Shown: positions 31,821 through 39,748, counted from the first letter of the stretch. The stretch: 64,000 bases of DNA from Acinetobacter sp. WCHA55 (GCF_002165305.2 NZ_CP032280.1:7540-71539), one strand, 5' to 3'. Made by a program: numbers and translations. Notes: generated by a model from the sequence alone, not told the origin.

Positions 31821-32771
31821 ATGAATAATCAAAATCAAAACAACCCGCAATCTGAAAAAAAAATGGTTTCTGTTGAATTGAAGCCAAATTCACCATGCAA
31901 AAATGATTTAGAAAATGGCCGTGAAGTGCTCTTGGGCATTCTCGCTATTACGCGCAGTATTCTCGACCAAGGGGGTATTGCGCAGACACACGACAACACA
32001 CATCAGAAGTACAAGTACCGCAGTATTTACGATATTTACCGTGTTGTTACCCCGCTTATGGTTGCAAACCATATAACGTGTGTCGGGAATGTCGAATCTT
32101 CTACCGTATCTCAATATTTAAATAACAAAAATGAGATTACATTTAAGGCTGTTGTGCTAATTCGCTATACCATTACATCAGCCATAGATGGATCAAAGAT
32201 TGAATTATGCAAAACTGGCGAAGCCAATGATAATGGCGACAAAGCTATCGTTAAGGCCCAAACTAGCGCGGATAAAGCACTTTATAGCCAGCTCTTTGCT
32301 ATCCCTATTGAAAGCGATGAAGAGGCTAAAGAGTCTTTAGAAAAACGAAATAACCAAAACTATAACCAGCGTTCTTTCAATCAAAATAATAGCTATAGAT
32401 CCAGCCAGCAAAATAACCGAAATCAGAACAACCAAGCTAATCGCCCAGTGAATAGTTTCCAGAATAATCACCAAGGGAATAACCAACAACACAATCAAGG
32501 GAATACTCAACAGCAAGCCCAAGTTGCAAATAAGCCGAAACCAGATTTCAACACCCCTGCTTCTTTAGAATTGAAAAACTATATTGACGAACAAATGAAG
32601 AAAGACGGCGTGCGCTTAATTGAAGTCCTCAAAAAGAAAGGTATATACATGCAGACCATTAAGGATGGCGTTCTCCGCCAAGTCTGGGATGAATATAAAC
32701 AAGCAAAGAAAAACCCAGCTGAACCGATTGATTTTATTCAATCTGCCCCACCACAACATAAACACCACTAA
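31821..32771 (+). CDS. erf: ERF-family single-strand annealing protein
   Basis: 316 residues. Residues 20-170 match the ERF fold: KYKYRSIYDIYRVVTPLMVA near the start and GEANDNGDKAIVKAQTSADK then ALYSQLFAIP near the end. A long Asn/Gln-rich linker (about 180-235) leads to a charged helical tail. ERF proteins anneal complementary strands and circularise phage genomes by recombination, useful for a phage-plasmid. It follows a small membrane protein in the same repressor-controlled unit and is followed by a terminator. Confidence 0.85.
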   Translation: MNNQNQNNPQSEKKMVSVELKPNSPCKNDLENGREVLLGILAITRSILDQGGIAQTHDNTHQKYKYRSIYDIYRVVTPLMVANHITCVGNVESSTVSQYLNNKNEITFKAVVLIRYTITSAIDGSKIELCKTGEANDNGDKAIVKAQTSADKALYSQLFAIPIESDEEAKESLEKRNNQNYNQRSFNQNNSYRSSQQNNRNQNNQANRPVNSFQNNHQGNNQQHNQGNTQQQAQVANKPKPDFNTPASLELKNYIDEQMKKDGVRLIEVLKKKGIYMQTIKDGVLRQVWDEYKQAKKNPAEPIDFIQSAPPQHKHH

Positions 32772-32792
32772 CCGCCTCACGGCGGTTTTTTT
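32770..32792 (+). terminator. Rho-independent terminator
   Basis: AACCGCCTCACGGCGGTTTTTT immediately after (and partly over) the ERF stop region. Its loop and right arm contain CACGGCG. Confidence 0.85.
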
Positions 32793-32832
32793 ATGCATTG
32801 AACATAGGTAATTTTTTCTATATGATTGCTTT

Positions 32833-32878
32833 GTTCATTTAAACACTATGTTCATTTAAACACTGTGTTCATTTAAAC
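32833..32878. repeat. Three GTTCATTTAAAC repeats, 17-bp period, upstream of parA
   Basis: GTTCATTTAAAC at 32833, 32850 and 32867, each exactly 17 bp apart, ending 28 bp before the parA ATG. The position fits an operator-centromere (parC-like) element bound by the ParB-like protein and used for both autoregulation and partition. Copies of the same palindrome elsewhere in the window suggest extra sites. Confidence 0.8.
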
Positions 32879-32905
32879 AAATACTTTATAAATTGGGAAA
32901 ACAAC

Positions 32906-33556
32906 ATGACTAAATATATTTCTGTTCTTCAGCTTAAAGGTGGAGTTGGAAAATCTACGCTTTCAGCATTTATGGCTGGGTATTTACTTAGCAAGGGTCA
33001 TTCTGTACTGACTGTTGATGCAGACATGCAACAAGCCACGCTTACCTCTTGGACTACGCTTTTTGCTAATCATAAACATGCCAAAAACCACCAGCATGCA
33101 ACCGCACACGACTTAGAAGAACTATTAAGCATTTTACAACTAGCTTGGGAGCAAGCGAAATTCGACTACGTTATTATCGACGCACCCCCACGGATCGCTG
33201 AAGTTATGCGTGCGCTTGTTTTCGCTTCAGACATAGTATTAATGCCACTTGCTATTTCATCCCCTGATATTTGGGCCATGGAAGATACTGTAAAAATCAT
33301 TAAAAAAGCCATGGAAGAAAAACCCGACTTAAATGTGAAACTGGTTTTCAACCGCATGAAAGACACATCTAGTTATTTCAAGATCCGAAATGCTGTTATT
33401 GAAGACTTTGAACTGCCATACGTTCAACAAATTTTATCTGAATTTGAGTCATACAAAACAATCTTTGGAAAAGGCACCCATCCACTTGACTATCATCTAA
33501 AGAAACCAAAAGAACAATTTAATGCTTTTGCTAAAGAAGTCATGCAATCACTCTAA
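32906..33556 (+). CDS. parA: ParA partition ATPase
   Basis: 216 residues, a deviant Walker ATPase: KGGVGKST at 11-18, DADMQQ at about 44-49, and DAPPRIAE at about 94-101. It lacks an N-terminal HTH, so it is of the small (type Ib) class, with the partner protein acting as DNA binder. ATP-dependent nucleoid binding moves the plasmid. It is followed by the ribbon-helix-helix gene (10 bp), typical of type Ib pairs. GGGAAAACAAC precedes the ATG. Phased repeats lie upstream. Confidence 0.95.
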   Translation: MTKYISVLQLKGGVGKSTLSAFMAGYLLSKGHSVLTVDADMQQATLTSWTTLFANHKHAKNHQHATAHDLEELLSILQLAWEQAKFDYVIIDAPPRIAEVMRALVFASDIVLMPLAISSPDIWAMEDTVKIIKKAMEEKPDLNVKLVFNRMKDTSSYFKIRNAVIEDFELPYVQQILSEFESYKTIFGKGTHPLDYHLKKPKEQFNAFAKEVMQSL

Positions 33557-33566
33557 GGAACTATCT

Positions 33567-33851
33567 ATGTCTAAAATCTCAACCAAAAAGCCAGAAACAT
33601 CACCAGCTGAGCGTTTTGCTCAAGCAAAAAGCTTTGCCACTGGGGAAAAGCCTGACGTTAAAAAAGAAGAACGTGTGAGCTTGCGCCCATCTAAAAATGG
33701 AGTGGAAACTCGCCGTGAAAATTTTGACATCCCTATTGATCTTGGCGACGACTTGCGCCGTTTTATTATTGATTCACCAAAGTTCAAAAATAAGCGTGAT
33801 TTTTTAATTCAATGCGTCCGCGATGGTTTAGCAAAGTATGGCGAAAAATAA
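33567..33851 (+). CDS. ParB-like (ParG-type) ribbon-helix-helix protein
   Basis: 94 residues from MSKISTKKPETSPAERF, with AAGGA before this ATG; the frame is open upstream. The flexible basic N-terminus (about 1-45) and the C-terminal part (about 50-94, RRENFDIPIDLGDDLRRFII) match the strand-helix-helix fold of ParG/Omega-type centromere-binding proteins. The N-terminal tail may activate ParA. It probably binds the 17-bp repeats at 32833-32878. Confidence 0.8.
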   Translation: MSKISTKKPETSPAERFAQAKSFATGEKPDVKKEERVSLRPSKNGVETRRENFDIPIDLGDDLRRFIIDSPKFKNKRDFLIQCVRDGLAKYGEK

Positions 33852-34545
33852 GCAAGCTATTGGATACGTCCGTGTAAGTACCCAAAAGCAAGTCGATGAA
33901 GGTGTTTCTATTGAGGCCCAAGTAAATAAAATTAAAGCTTGGGCCAGTCTAAACGACTATGAAGTAATAGAAATTTTCATTGATGAAGGTATCAGCGGGA
34001 AAAACACGGTGAACCGCCCCCAGCTGAACCAAGCCCTTTCCATGCTTAAAAACGGCATGGCTTTTGTGTTTTATAGCCTATCCCGTGTAAGTCGTAATGT
34101 CGTGGACACCATCGGTATCGGTGAAACCATTCACAAGAAAGGTGCCGACATGGTGAGCCTTTCCGAAAAAATAGACACTACTGATTCATCTGGCCGTATG
34201 TTCTTTAACATTATGGCCGTGCTCAACCAGTTTGAACGTGACCAAATTTCTGATCGTACAAAACTAGCCATTAATCATAAGCGCTCTAACCTAAAAGTAT
34301 TCTCACATACCCCTTATGGTTTTGATCGAAATGACGATGATTTAATACCAAACCCTATAGAGCAAGATAATATTCAAACCATGAAGAAATATCGTGAACT
34401 TGGATATGGAACTCGAAAAATAGCCACTCTTTTAAATAAAAGCGATATTAAAAGTAAGCACGGCGGTAAATGGTATTCAAAGACAGTGGAGCAAGTTTTA
34501 AATCGTGAAAAACTTTTAGAGGAAGTTGTTAAAAATGACCAATGA
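33838..34545 (+). CDS. Serine recombinase (resolvase family)
   Basis: 235 residues. N-terminal catalytic domain with Ser14 in GYVRVSTQKQ, a conserved Arg in SLSRVSRN, and FERDQISDRT; C-terminal part has an HTH-like region (about 175-215, GYGTRKIATLLNKSDIKSK). It may resolve plasmid multimers or control the circular state of the prophage, as the lox-Cre system does for P1. It overlaps the ParB-like gene by 14 bp, so partition and dimer resolution are co-expressed. The crossover site is not identified. Confidence 0.9.
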   Translation: MAKNKQAIGYVRVSTQKQVDEGVSIEAQVNKIKAWASLNDYEVIEIFIDEGISGKNTVNRPQLNQALSMLKNGMAFVFYSLSRVSRNVVDTIGIGETIHKKGADMVSLSEKIDTTDSSGRMFFNIMAVLNQFERDQISDRTKLAINHKRSNLKVFSHTPYGFDRNDDDLIPNPIEQDNIQTMKKYRELGYGTRKIATLLNKSDIKSKHGGKWYSKTVEQVLNREKLLEEVVKNDQ

Positions 34546-35098
34546 GTTAATAACTTTAAATAAACTTTCTATATTTAAAGAAAATAGTAACGGAAAGCCT
34601 GTATTTAAAACCCCCACAAAAAAACAATTAGACAGCAATTATATTGCGACAAATTTTGATAAATATAATTTGCGCCAGATTAATAAAATTATGGGCCATA
34701 CAGACCTTATTCTTATTGAGCCAGATAGTGCCAGCCTAGAACAAATAAGCGTTATGTGCCAAAAGGCCAGACAGCGCCAATTTATCCCAGTATTTAAGAG
34801 CGCTGATTGCACCTTGGAAAATTTCAGCTCTATTTCATTCGGGGTTTTTGAGGGATCTAATCCAGATGGGAATGAACTATTTATGTTCGTTTACCTATCT
34901 CAATTAACCGACATCATGGATATTGAGGATGAACTAGAAAAGCCCCTCAACTTTTCATCGGACAATATTGTAGATGCCCTGAATGATATGTTCGCTACCT
35001 GTGCTGGTGCTGATTATCGTATTTCGTACACCATCAACCTGAAAAATAACCCCAGCCAAATCAAGATAGAAACAAATACACCTGAAATCCAAGACTAG
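34535..35098 (+). CDS. Hypothetical protein of the maintenance operon
   Basis: 187 residues from MTNELITLNKLSIFKENSNG; the ATG overlaps the end of the recombinase gene by 11 bp. The fold is probably alpha/beta (TDLILIEPDSASLEQISVMC). No domain recognised. Located in the par-resolvase operon, so a role in stability is possible but unproven. Confidence 0.65.
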   Translation: MTNELITLNKLSIFKENSNGKPVFKTPTKKQLDSNYIATNFDKYNLRQINKIMGHTDLILIEPDSASLEQISVMCQKARQRQFIPVFKSADCTLENFSSISFGVFEGSNPDGNELFMFVYLSQLTDIMDIEDELEKPLNFSSDNIVDALNDMFATCAGADYRISYTINLKNNPSQIKIETNTPEIQD

Positions 35099-35107
35099 GA
35101 ACTAGCC

Positions 35108-35167
35108 ATGAACAACAATGAACCAATTTTATCTTTATTCATCATTGGGGTATTTGTGCATGGGTAA
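35108..35167 (+). CDS. Candidate 19-residue hydrophobic leader peptide
   Basis: ATG at 35108 preceded by TAGGA, stop at 35165-35167; the product is short and hydrophobic (ILSLFIIGVFV). Its end overlaps the ATG of the next gene by 8 bp, which would couple translation. It could be a leader for re-initiation, or a toxin-like peptide. Small size limits confidence. Confidence 0.4.
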   Translation: MNNNEPILSLFIIGVFVHG

Positions 35168-35672
35168 GAAAGTTGAAGTACAGCCTGTTAAAATTGGAAT
35201 TGACACAACCGTTCAAGTGCGACTAACAGAATTTGGATGGTCTTTGTATGAGGATTATTTATCAACACACAAGCGCCCTAAAACCGTGAATGGTTATCTA
35301 ACAATGCCATTAGCAACATTAATGAATATCTTTGGCACACAATTAAGCACCCTGCCGTATGATGAACGATTTTCTGTTTTTGTAGACAATGAGATTATCT
35401 ACAATATGCCTAATCTATTAGTGAGCAGATTAGCAGAACAAGTTGAAAGCGCTTATCACGCTAATCAGCAAAAAAAACTTGAGAAGTGGGCTAAGAGAAT
35501 GCGTAGTTTCAAAGCGGGCGATAAAGTATCAACAACAGTAGGTGGAAATAGGGATGTGGTATGTACCTATGTTGGTTTAATTCATCATATGGGTAGCGAA
35601 GCCCACGAAATCAAAAGTGAAAATGGTCGCACATGTATCGTAGATTTCTTTGAACTAGACTATGCAAAGTAA
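35160..35672 (+). CDS. Hypothetical protein before the plasmid origin
   Basis: 170 residues from MGKKVEVQPVKIGIDTTVQ. Residues ending GWSLYEDYLSTH then about 135-165 (FKAGDKVSTTVGGNRDVVCTYVGLI) suggest a small barrel domain at the C-terminus. No family recognised. It is the last gene of the plus-strand operon; the origin begins immediately afterwards. Confidence 0.65.
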   Translation: MGKKVEVQPVKIGIDTTVQVRLTEFGWSLYEDYLSTHKRPKTVNGYLTMPLATLMNIFGTQLSTLPYDERFSVFVDNEIIYNMPNLLVSRLAEQVESAYHANQQKKLEKWAKRMRSFKAGDKVSTTVGGNRDVVCTYVGLIHHMGSEAHEIKSENGRTCIVDFFELDYAK

Positions 35673-35686
35673 ACTTGAAAGAACAC

Positions 35687-36058
35687 TGAAAAAAACTATC
35701 TTTTAACGTTAATTTTTATACTGCAAAAAACTATCTTTTAATGCTCAAGGCCCCTGAAAATAGGGGCTTTTGCTTGCTCAAAATTCGTATACAAACCATA
35801 CTGCAAAAAACTATCTTTTATTGACTGAAGCCCCACCCAAAAAAAGGTTTTAACAGTACCTTTATCGAGTAAATCTATTCAAAAGCTAGTCTAAATATAT
35901 AAGCCCCTGTAAAATGATTAATTTTCGTACATTTATACTTAAAAGATAGATTATTTATAAACTATCTCAATACTGCAAAAAACTATCTTTTAATGAGTTA
36001 TCCACATGGGAAAAACTATCTTTTAAACTTTTTTATACTGCAAAAAACTATCTTTTAA
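35687..36058 (+). repeat. Iteron array
   Basis: Direct repeats ending in ACTATCTTTTA, 20-21 bp long, separated irregularly by about 15-150 bp. Two of the copies flank the DnaA box. Two further copies lie on the other side of rep (37170-37179 inverted, 37206-37226). Confidence 0.9.
35998..36006 (+). promoter_or_regulatory. DnaA box
   Basis: TTATCCACA, an exact match to the consensus TTATNCACA, between iterons four and five. Confidence 0.85.
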
Positions 36059-36194
36059 GTTTGTGAAACCCTTACACAGCAAGGCTTTCAATGGGGTATA
36101 AAAGCATAGTTATATAAGCTTATTTTATTAAAAACATAAATTACTTTTTAAATTTGAATTTAAAACTCTATTTTTCACAGTAGAAAGACCATGT

Positions 36195-37130
36195 TTAAGC
36201 AACTGCTTTTTTCTTCGGTTTCTCTGAATAACCTAGGCGAATTAAATCTTCAGAAAAGGCTCTACATTTTTTATCGTCTCTAAGCACCTCCATTAAGCGC
36301 AATTCAAAGCTTTCTAGTGTCTCCCCTTGCTCAGCATAGGTTGAACCGAAAGCGTTGTCATACGCCAATTTACGCGCAAATAGAGCTATTTGACTTGGTG
36401 ACAACTTAAATGTGTACTCTTTAGGCTCTACAATTGCCTTAATTACACGTTTTTGACTTATTTTAAACTGAATGTGTGTAATAGATCGGCCTGTTCTGAA
36501 TTGCTCATACTTGATACTTAAATCAGACTTTGCATTGACTTCATCAACAGCCTTATCCAAGACATTTACTTTAAACAAGCTCATGGTCTTATATTCTTTT
36601 TCATTTAGACCAAGTTTTGCTCTCAAATCGTTAATTTCATATTTTTCAGTCTTACCAACTTCTAACCACTTCACAATCAGTTCATAGAGCCTAATGCTGT
36701 ATTTGCTATCAAACGCGCTCACTTGGTCTAAATAATATTGCGTGAACTGTTCCTCAAGGCGACTGATCATTTTTATTACTTCCTCACTGAAGTAAACAAC
36801 AACGGTACCGCTTGATTTCACGTAGGTAATACGATTCACCCAGCCCGCAATAGTAATAGCATCTTGATCCTTGTAACGATCACGATAGCTAAAATAACGT
36901 AGCTTCAGGGTTTTTGAGGCTGAAACAAGGCTTTTATACGCCGTGGTTTCTTCGACATTATATTGCTTGCTATAAGATAAAGCTTGGATCTCTACTGGGG
37001 TGCTGGGTGTTAGCTCCCCTAGCTCACGTGCTTGCACAATACCCATTAACATAAGACGTTGCTCAATTAGGGATAGATTGAAACTTGCATCAATGAGCGC
37101 GTTATCTTTTACGACCAGTTTATTTTTCAT
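36195..37130 (-). CDS. rep: Rep_3-family replication initiation protein
   Basis: 311 residues with the tandem winged-helix structure of Rep_3/RepB initiators. The first part begins NKLVVKDNALIDASFNLSLI (typical opening, followed by EQRLMLMGIVQAREL) and the second has SKYSIRLYELIVKW and the DLRAKLGL... segment. It binds iterons to open the origin. The C-terminus is basic (GYSEKPKKKA). Iterons on both sides suggest autoregulation through the upstream copy (37206-37226). It is typical of Acinetobacter plasmids. The start region has no strong ribosome binding site. Confidence 0.93.
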   Translation of the reverse strand: MKNKLVVKDNALIDASFNLSLIEQRLMLMGIVQARELGELTPSTPVEIQALSYSKQYNVEETTAYKSLVSASKTLKLRYFSYRDRYKDQDAITIAGWVNRITYVKSSGTVVVYFSEEVIKMISRLEEQFTQYYLDQVSAFDSKYSIRLYELIVKWLEVGKTEKYEINDLRAKLGLNEKEYKTMSLFKVNVLDKAVDEVNAKSDLSIKYEQFRTGRSITHIQFKISQKRVIKAIVEPKEYTFKLSPSQIALFARKLAYDNAFGSTYAEQGETLESFELRLMEVLRDDKKCRAFSEDLIRLGYSEKPKKKAVA

Positions 37131-37665
37131 TTGATTGACATTGTTATAGAACTGGTGAAAACATTACCATAAAAGATAGCCTATATACAAACTATTTTCT
37201 ATATACTGAAAAAAACTATCTTTTAATTATTCTGCTTAACAATATTTTCGTTTAAAAACATGGTCTTAATCTGTAAAAATTGCACCAAAAAAAATGCAAA
37301 AAAAAGCCCTTAAATAATTAATATATTCTTCTATTGATTAGAAATTATCTAACTATTCTTTATTGCGCATTTTTTAGCCTATGTTGAATAAGCACTCTTA
37401 CGGTACTTCAAAAAAGGTTATTAAATTAAATACCTTAAAAAAATATTATCAATAGAATAAATATCTATTTTATAAACATTTTTACACATTTACGACTTTA
37501 CACGGCGGGATTAAAGCCTTAAAATTACGGGACATTGTGAAAGATACCTTTATGGTTCTTATCCCTGTAGATAGTTATATAGCTTTATCCCAATTTAGCA
37601 TTATAGAACTATCAACAACAAAACCCGCGACTATGGCTAGGCGCGGGTTTTGTCTTTCTGGGTGT
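37131..37665. other. Non-coding stretch upstream of rep
   Basis: 535 bp with no convincing gene. Contents: iteron-like copies (37170-37179 inverted; 37206-37226), likely the rep promoter and autoregulatory site; several operator half sites (CTATTCT at 37353, AATAGAATA at 37450); one CACGGCG (37501); and a terminator at the right end. A 24-codon frame at 37381 is too short and composition-poor to support. Confidence 0.6.
37619..37650 (-). terminator. Rho-independent terminator
   Basis: AAAACCCGCGCC...GTCGCGGGTTTTG, about 16 bp past the stop of the secreted-protein gene (37666-38052). Confidence 0.85.
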
Positions 37666-38052
37666 TTATTTTAGAGAATAACAAACATTCATTTTGCCCT
37701 TAACTTGCTTTTCACACACCCATGCGCCGTCTTTGTATTTAGGTATTACTTTCTTGGTGTTCTTATCACGGAAATAACCCACTGAGTCCTCAAGGCTATC
37801 CGCGTCTTTCCCCATGACTTTCCAGCATTCGCCTAGCTCTTCACACATATTCGATTCTTCCATCAAAAATGTGCGCTTCCCCATGGTTAAGTGAACATAA
37901 GTACCACCAGCACCACCACCAGAATCTAACGTACATTTTTGTACTTGGTTAGCTCCATCGGCAATAAAACATTTTCGGATCTCTGACGGGTATTCATGCG
38001 CAAAAACTGAACCTGATAGCAAAACCCCCAATACAATTATGATTTTTCTCAT
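37666..38052 (-). CDS. Secreted or periplasmic protein with signal peptide
   Basis: 128 residues. A clear Sec signal (MRKIIIVLGVLLSGSVFA, cleavage probably after VFA) precedes a mature part with six Cys that could form disulfides (KCFIADGANQVQKC, CEELGEC, CEKQVKGKMNVC). It stands alone between terminators, close to Rep and away from lysis genes, so it may be a lysogenic conversion gene expressed from the prophage plasmid. A homologue is not recognised. Confidence 0.7.
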   Translation of the reverse strand: MRKIIIVLGVLLSGSVFAHEYPSEIRKCFIADGANQVQKCTLDSGGGAGGTYVHLTMGKRTFLMEESNMCEELGECWKVMGKDADSLEDSVGYFRDKNTKKVIPKYKDGAWVCEKQVKGKMNVCYSLK

Positions 38053-38108
38053 TTTTTAGCCCCTTTTATAAAGAACGCTGAAAATATCAGAATTTTAATT
38101 TTAAGTCG

Positions 38109-38145
38109 AAAAAAAGCCCTATTAGATTTTAACCTTATAGGGCCT
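38109..38145 (-). terminator. Rho-independent terminator
   Basis: AGGCCCTATAAGG...CTAATAGGGCT followed by T7, just after the stop of the 38152-38886 gene. Confidence 0.85.
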
Positions 38146-38151
38146 AAAAAC

Positions 38152-38886
38152 TTACATTGCGGGCCAGTTTTGAACACCACAAGTATGAACTGTTGTTTTA
38201 TTTTCTTGCGCAGGTGGATGTATAAAAAATTCTGGGTAAAGGTCATATCCAGCACTATTATCTTCAAGTGGTCGCATAGTTAAATCAAATGGTGACTTAT
38301 AAGCTGAACCATCACTACCTTGTAATCTTTGTCCATAAACAAATAGAAAAACATTTCCACTTTGGCTGGCATAATTAAATTCAAATGGTATATCTATTTT
38401 AATTAAATCAGTATTTTCTTTAGAAAATAAATATTGATTTAAGAATATTTCCATAATATTTGAATAGTCTGGCATAGGTATTAAAAAGTCACCAGAAACG
38501 CTACCAAGTGGAGTGGTTAAGGTCATGTGCATACCAATCATATCGCCTACAGCCACATTTATATCAATATTATTGAAGTTAATAGTATTAGGCACACAAT
38601 TATTAAACTCCCCGCCTCCTTGATTTATCCGCAACACCTGAACACTTGGCACCCCAGACGACAAAACATCTTGCACGGCCATGTAATGCGGGTTCGTTGG
38701 GTCATATCCAAGCTGGGCTTTAATGTTCTCATTGGTGATAGTCATAGGCTTGTCATAACGGCCACGGCGGAACTGGCCCGCAATCATCCCAATGACGGGA
38801 TATGTCCCTGTACGACTGCTTCGGTCTTCTACGCCTTGGTATTGAATCCCAGACTCTTGGTCAATAATTGTGGTGATATTGGTCAT
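38152..38886 (-). CDS. Duplicated virion-type protein, copy 1
   Basis: 244 residues. Residues 1-86 are nearly identical to those of the gene at 39086-39649 (differences near residues 36 and 44), while the rest is unrelated. The shared part (GIQYQGVEDRSSRTGTYPVI, then QFRRGR.DKPMTITNEN) resembles the opening of tail sheath-like proteins, but a full sheath domain is absent. The variable part is beta-rich. A shared docking domain with swapped tips is the simplest reading. An operator-like palindrome lies upstream at 38991-39004. Confidence 0.65.
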   Translation of the reverse strand: MTNITTIIDQESGIQYQGVEDRSSRTGTYPVIGMIAGQFRRGRYDKPMTITNENIKAQLGYDPTNPHYMAVQDVLSSGVPSVQVLRINQGGGEFNNCVPNTINFNNIDINVAVGDMIGMHMTLTTPLGSVSGDFLIPMPDYSNIMEIFLNQYLFSKENTDLIKIDIPFEFNYASQSGNVFLFVYGQRLQGSDGSAYKSPFDLTMRPLEDNSAGYDLYPEFFIHPPAQENKTTVHTCGVQNWPAM

Positions 38887-38933
38887 GATCTTATTTCACG
38901 TTAAATAACATCAATTGTGGCGTAATAAAAAAA
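38631..38933. repeat. Direct repeat, copy 1 (about 303 bp)
   Basis: Covers the shared N-terminal codons of 38152-38886 plus about 45 bp of its leader. It matches 39394-39696 with only scattered differences. Confidence 0.85.
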
Positions 38934-38962
38934 GCACACGGGGGGGAAATTCCTGTGCGCTT
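38927..38962 (-). terminator. Hairpin with box in the loop
   Basis: On the minus strand AAAGCGCACAGGAATTTCC then CCCCCGTGTGCTTTTTTT. A terminator shape whose loop holds AGGAAT, about 40 bp before the start of the 38152-38886 gene. Confidence 0.7.
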
Positions 38963-38990
38963 TATGAGATTTCATTCAAAAATTTAAACT

Positions 38991-39004
38991 ATTCTGAATA
39001 GAAT
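38991..39004. promoter_or_regulatory. Putative CI-type operator
   Basis: ATTCT-GAAT-AGAAT, between a terminator (39009-39045) and the box-hairpin of the 38152-38886 gene, so likely at its promoter. Confidence 0.6.
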
Positions 39005-39008
39005 AGAT

Positions 39009-39045
39009 AAAAAACGTAAACCGACGGGATGGTTGGTTTACGTTT
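39009..39045 (-). terminator. Rho-independent terminator
   Basis: AAACGTAAACCAACC...GTCGGTTTACGTTTTTT on the minus strand, after the 39086-39649 stop. Confidence 0.9.
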
Positions 39046-39085
39046 AACTTAAAAAGATATGTGATTTTTTTGAAAAATGACTGAA

Positions 39086-39649
39086 TTACATCATTTCTGG
39101 TTCAATAACCATTGGTACTGATGCACACATCACAACCTTCTGTAGAATAAGATCGCCTACGCCTGTGTAATCAAATCTTACTTTCCAGAACATTGCCGTC
39201 ATACCTTCAGAACTTGGATCGATTAGTTCAAAGGGATGATCAACGTCATTAATAGTAAGTTTAAAACTATCTTTAACGGCTTTTTTCCAAACTGCTGGAT
39301 CTTCACCAATAATCAATCCGTTATTTATAATGTAAGCGCCATATTGATAAGGAGGGGCTACTTGGCAAATTAGACTTGCTACAGCGCCTACACGTAACAC
39401 CTGAACACTTGGCACCCCAGACGACAAAACATCTTGTACGGCCATATAATGCGGGTTCGTTGGGTCATATCCAAGCTGGGCTTTAATATTTTCATTGGTG
39501 ATGGTCATAGGCTTGTCAAAACGTCCACGGCGGAACTGGCCTGTTATCATCCCAATGACGGGATATGTGCCTGTGCGACTGCTTCGGTCTTCTACGCCTT
39601 GATATTGAATCCCAGACTCTTGATCGATAATTGTGGTGATATTGGTCAT
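39086..39649 (-). CDS. Duplicated virion-type protein, copy 2
   Basis: 187 residues with the same N-terminal 86 residues as 38152-38886, then a different tail (VLRVGAVASLICQVAPPYQYG ... VVMCASVPMVIEPEMM). The 303-bp repeat and the flanking terminators suggest that each copy is a self-contained cassette. Duplication followed by replacement of the C-terminal part is the likely origin. The number of cassettes may vary between relatives. Confidence 0.65.
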   Translation of the reverse strand: MTNITTIIDQESGIQYQGVEDRSSRTGTYPVIGMITGQFRRGRFDKPMTITNENIKAQLGYDPTNPHYMAVQDVLSSGVPSVQVLRVGAVASLICQVAPPYQYGAYIINNGLIIGEDPAVWKKAVKDSFKLTINDVDHPFELIDPSSEGMTAMFWKVRFDYTGVGDLILQKVVMCASVPMVIEPEMM

Positions 39650-39696
39650 GATCTTATTTCACGTTAAATAAAATCAATTGTGGCCCAATAAAAAAG
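39394..39696. repeat. Direct repeat, copy 2 (about 303 bp)
   Basis: Covers the shared N-terminal codons of 39086-39649 and its leader, matching 38631-38933. Confidence 0.85.
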
Positions 39697-39730
39697 ACGC
39701 ATTGGCCGTTATTCCTGTGCGTCTTTTTTT
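39690..39730 (-). terminator. Terminator with AGGAATA in its loop
   Basis: AAAGACGCACAGGAATAACG then GCCAATGCGTCTTTTTT on the minus strand, just after the endolysin stop. The loop holds the box. Confidence 0.8.
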
Positions 39731-39748
39731 GTGTAGCTTTAGTTTGAA

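Larger units (their letters stand above)
35680..36180. other. Plasmid origin of replication (oriV): iterons, DnaA box, AT-rich region
   Basis: About 500 bp without a gene. It holds at least six direct copies of CTGCAAAAAACTATCTTTTA or close variants (about 35687, 35721, 35801, 35972, 36011 partial, 36038). There is an inverted TAAAAGATAG (35940), a perfect DnaA box TTATCCACA (35998-36006), and an AT-rich segment (36100-36180). The layout is that of theta-replicating Rep_3 plasmids of Acinetobacter and relatives. Rep lies directly to the right on the minus strand. Confidence 0.9.

Noticed and set aside
33838..34545. Transposon resolvase remnant of a mobile element
   Set aside because: The gene overlaps the ParB-like gene and shares its operon; there are no terminal inverted repeats or transposase nearby.
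35680..36060. Possible CRISPR array
   Set aside because: Repeats of about 20 bp are unevenly spaced, flank a DnaA box and sit beside rep; they are iterons.
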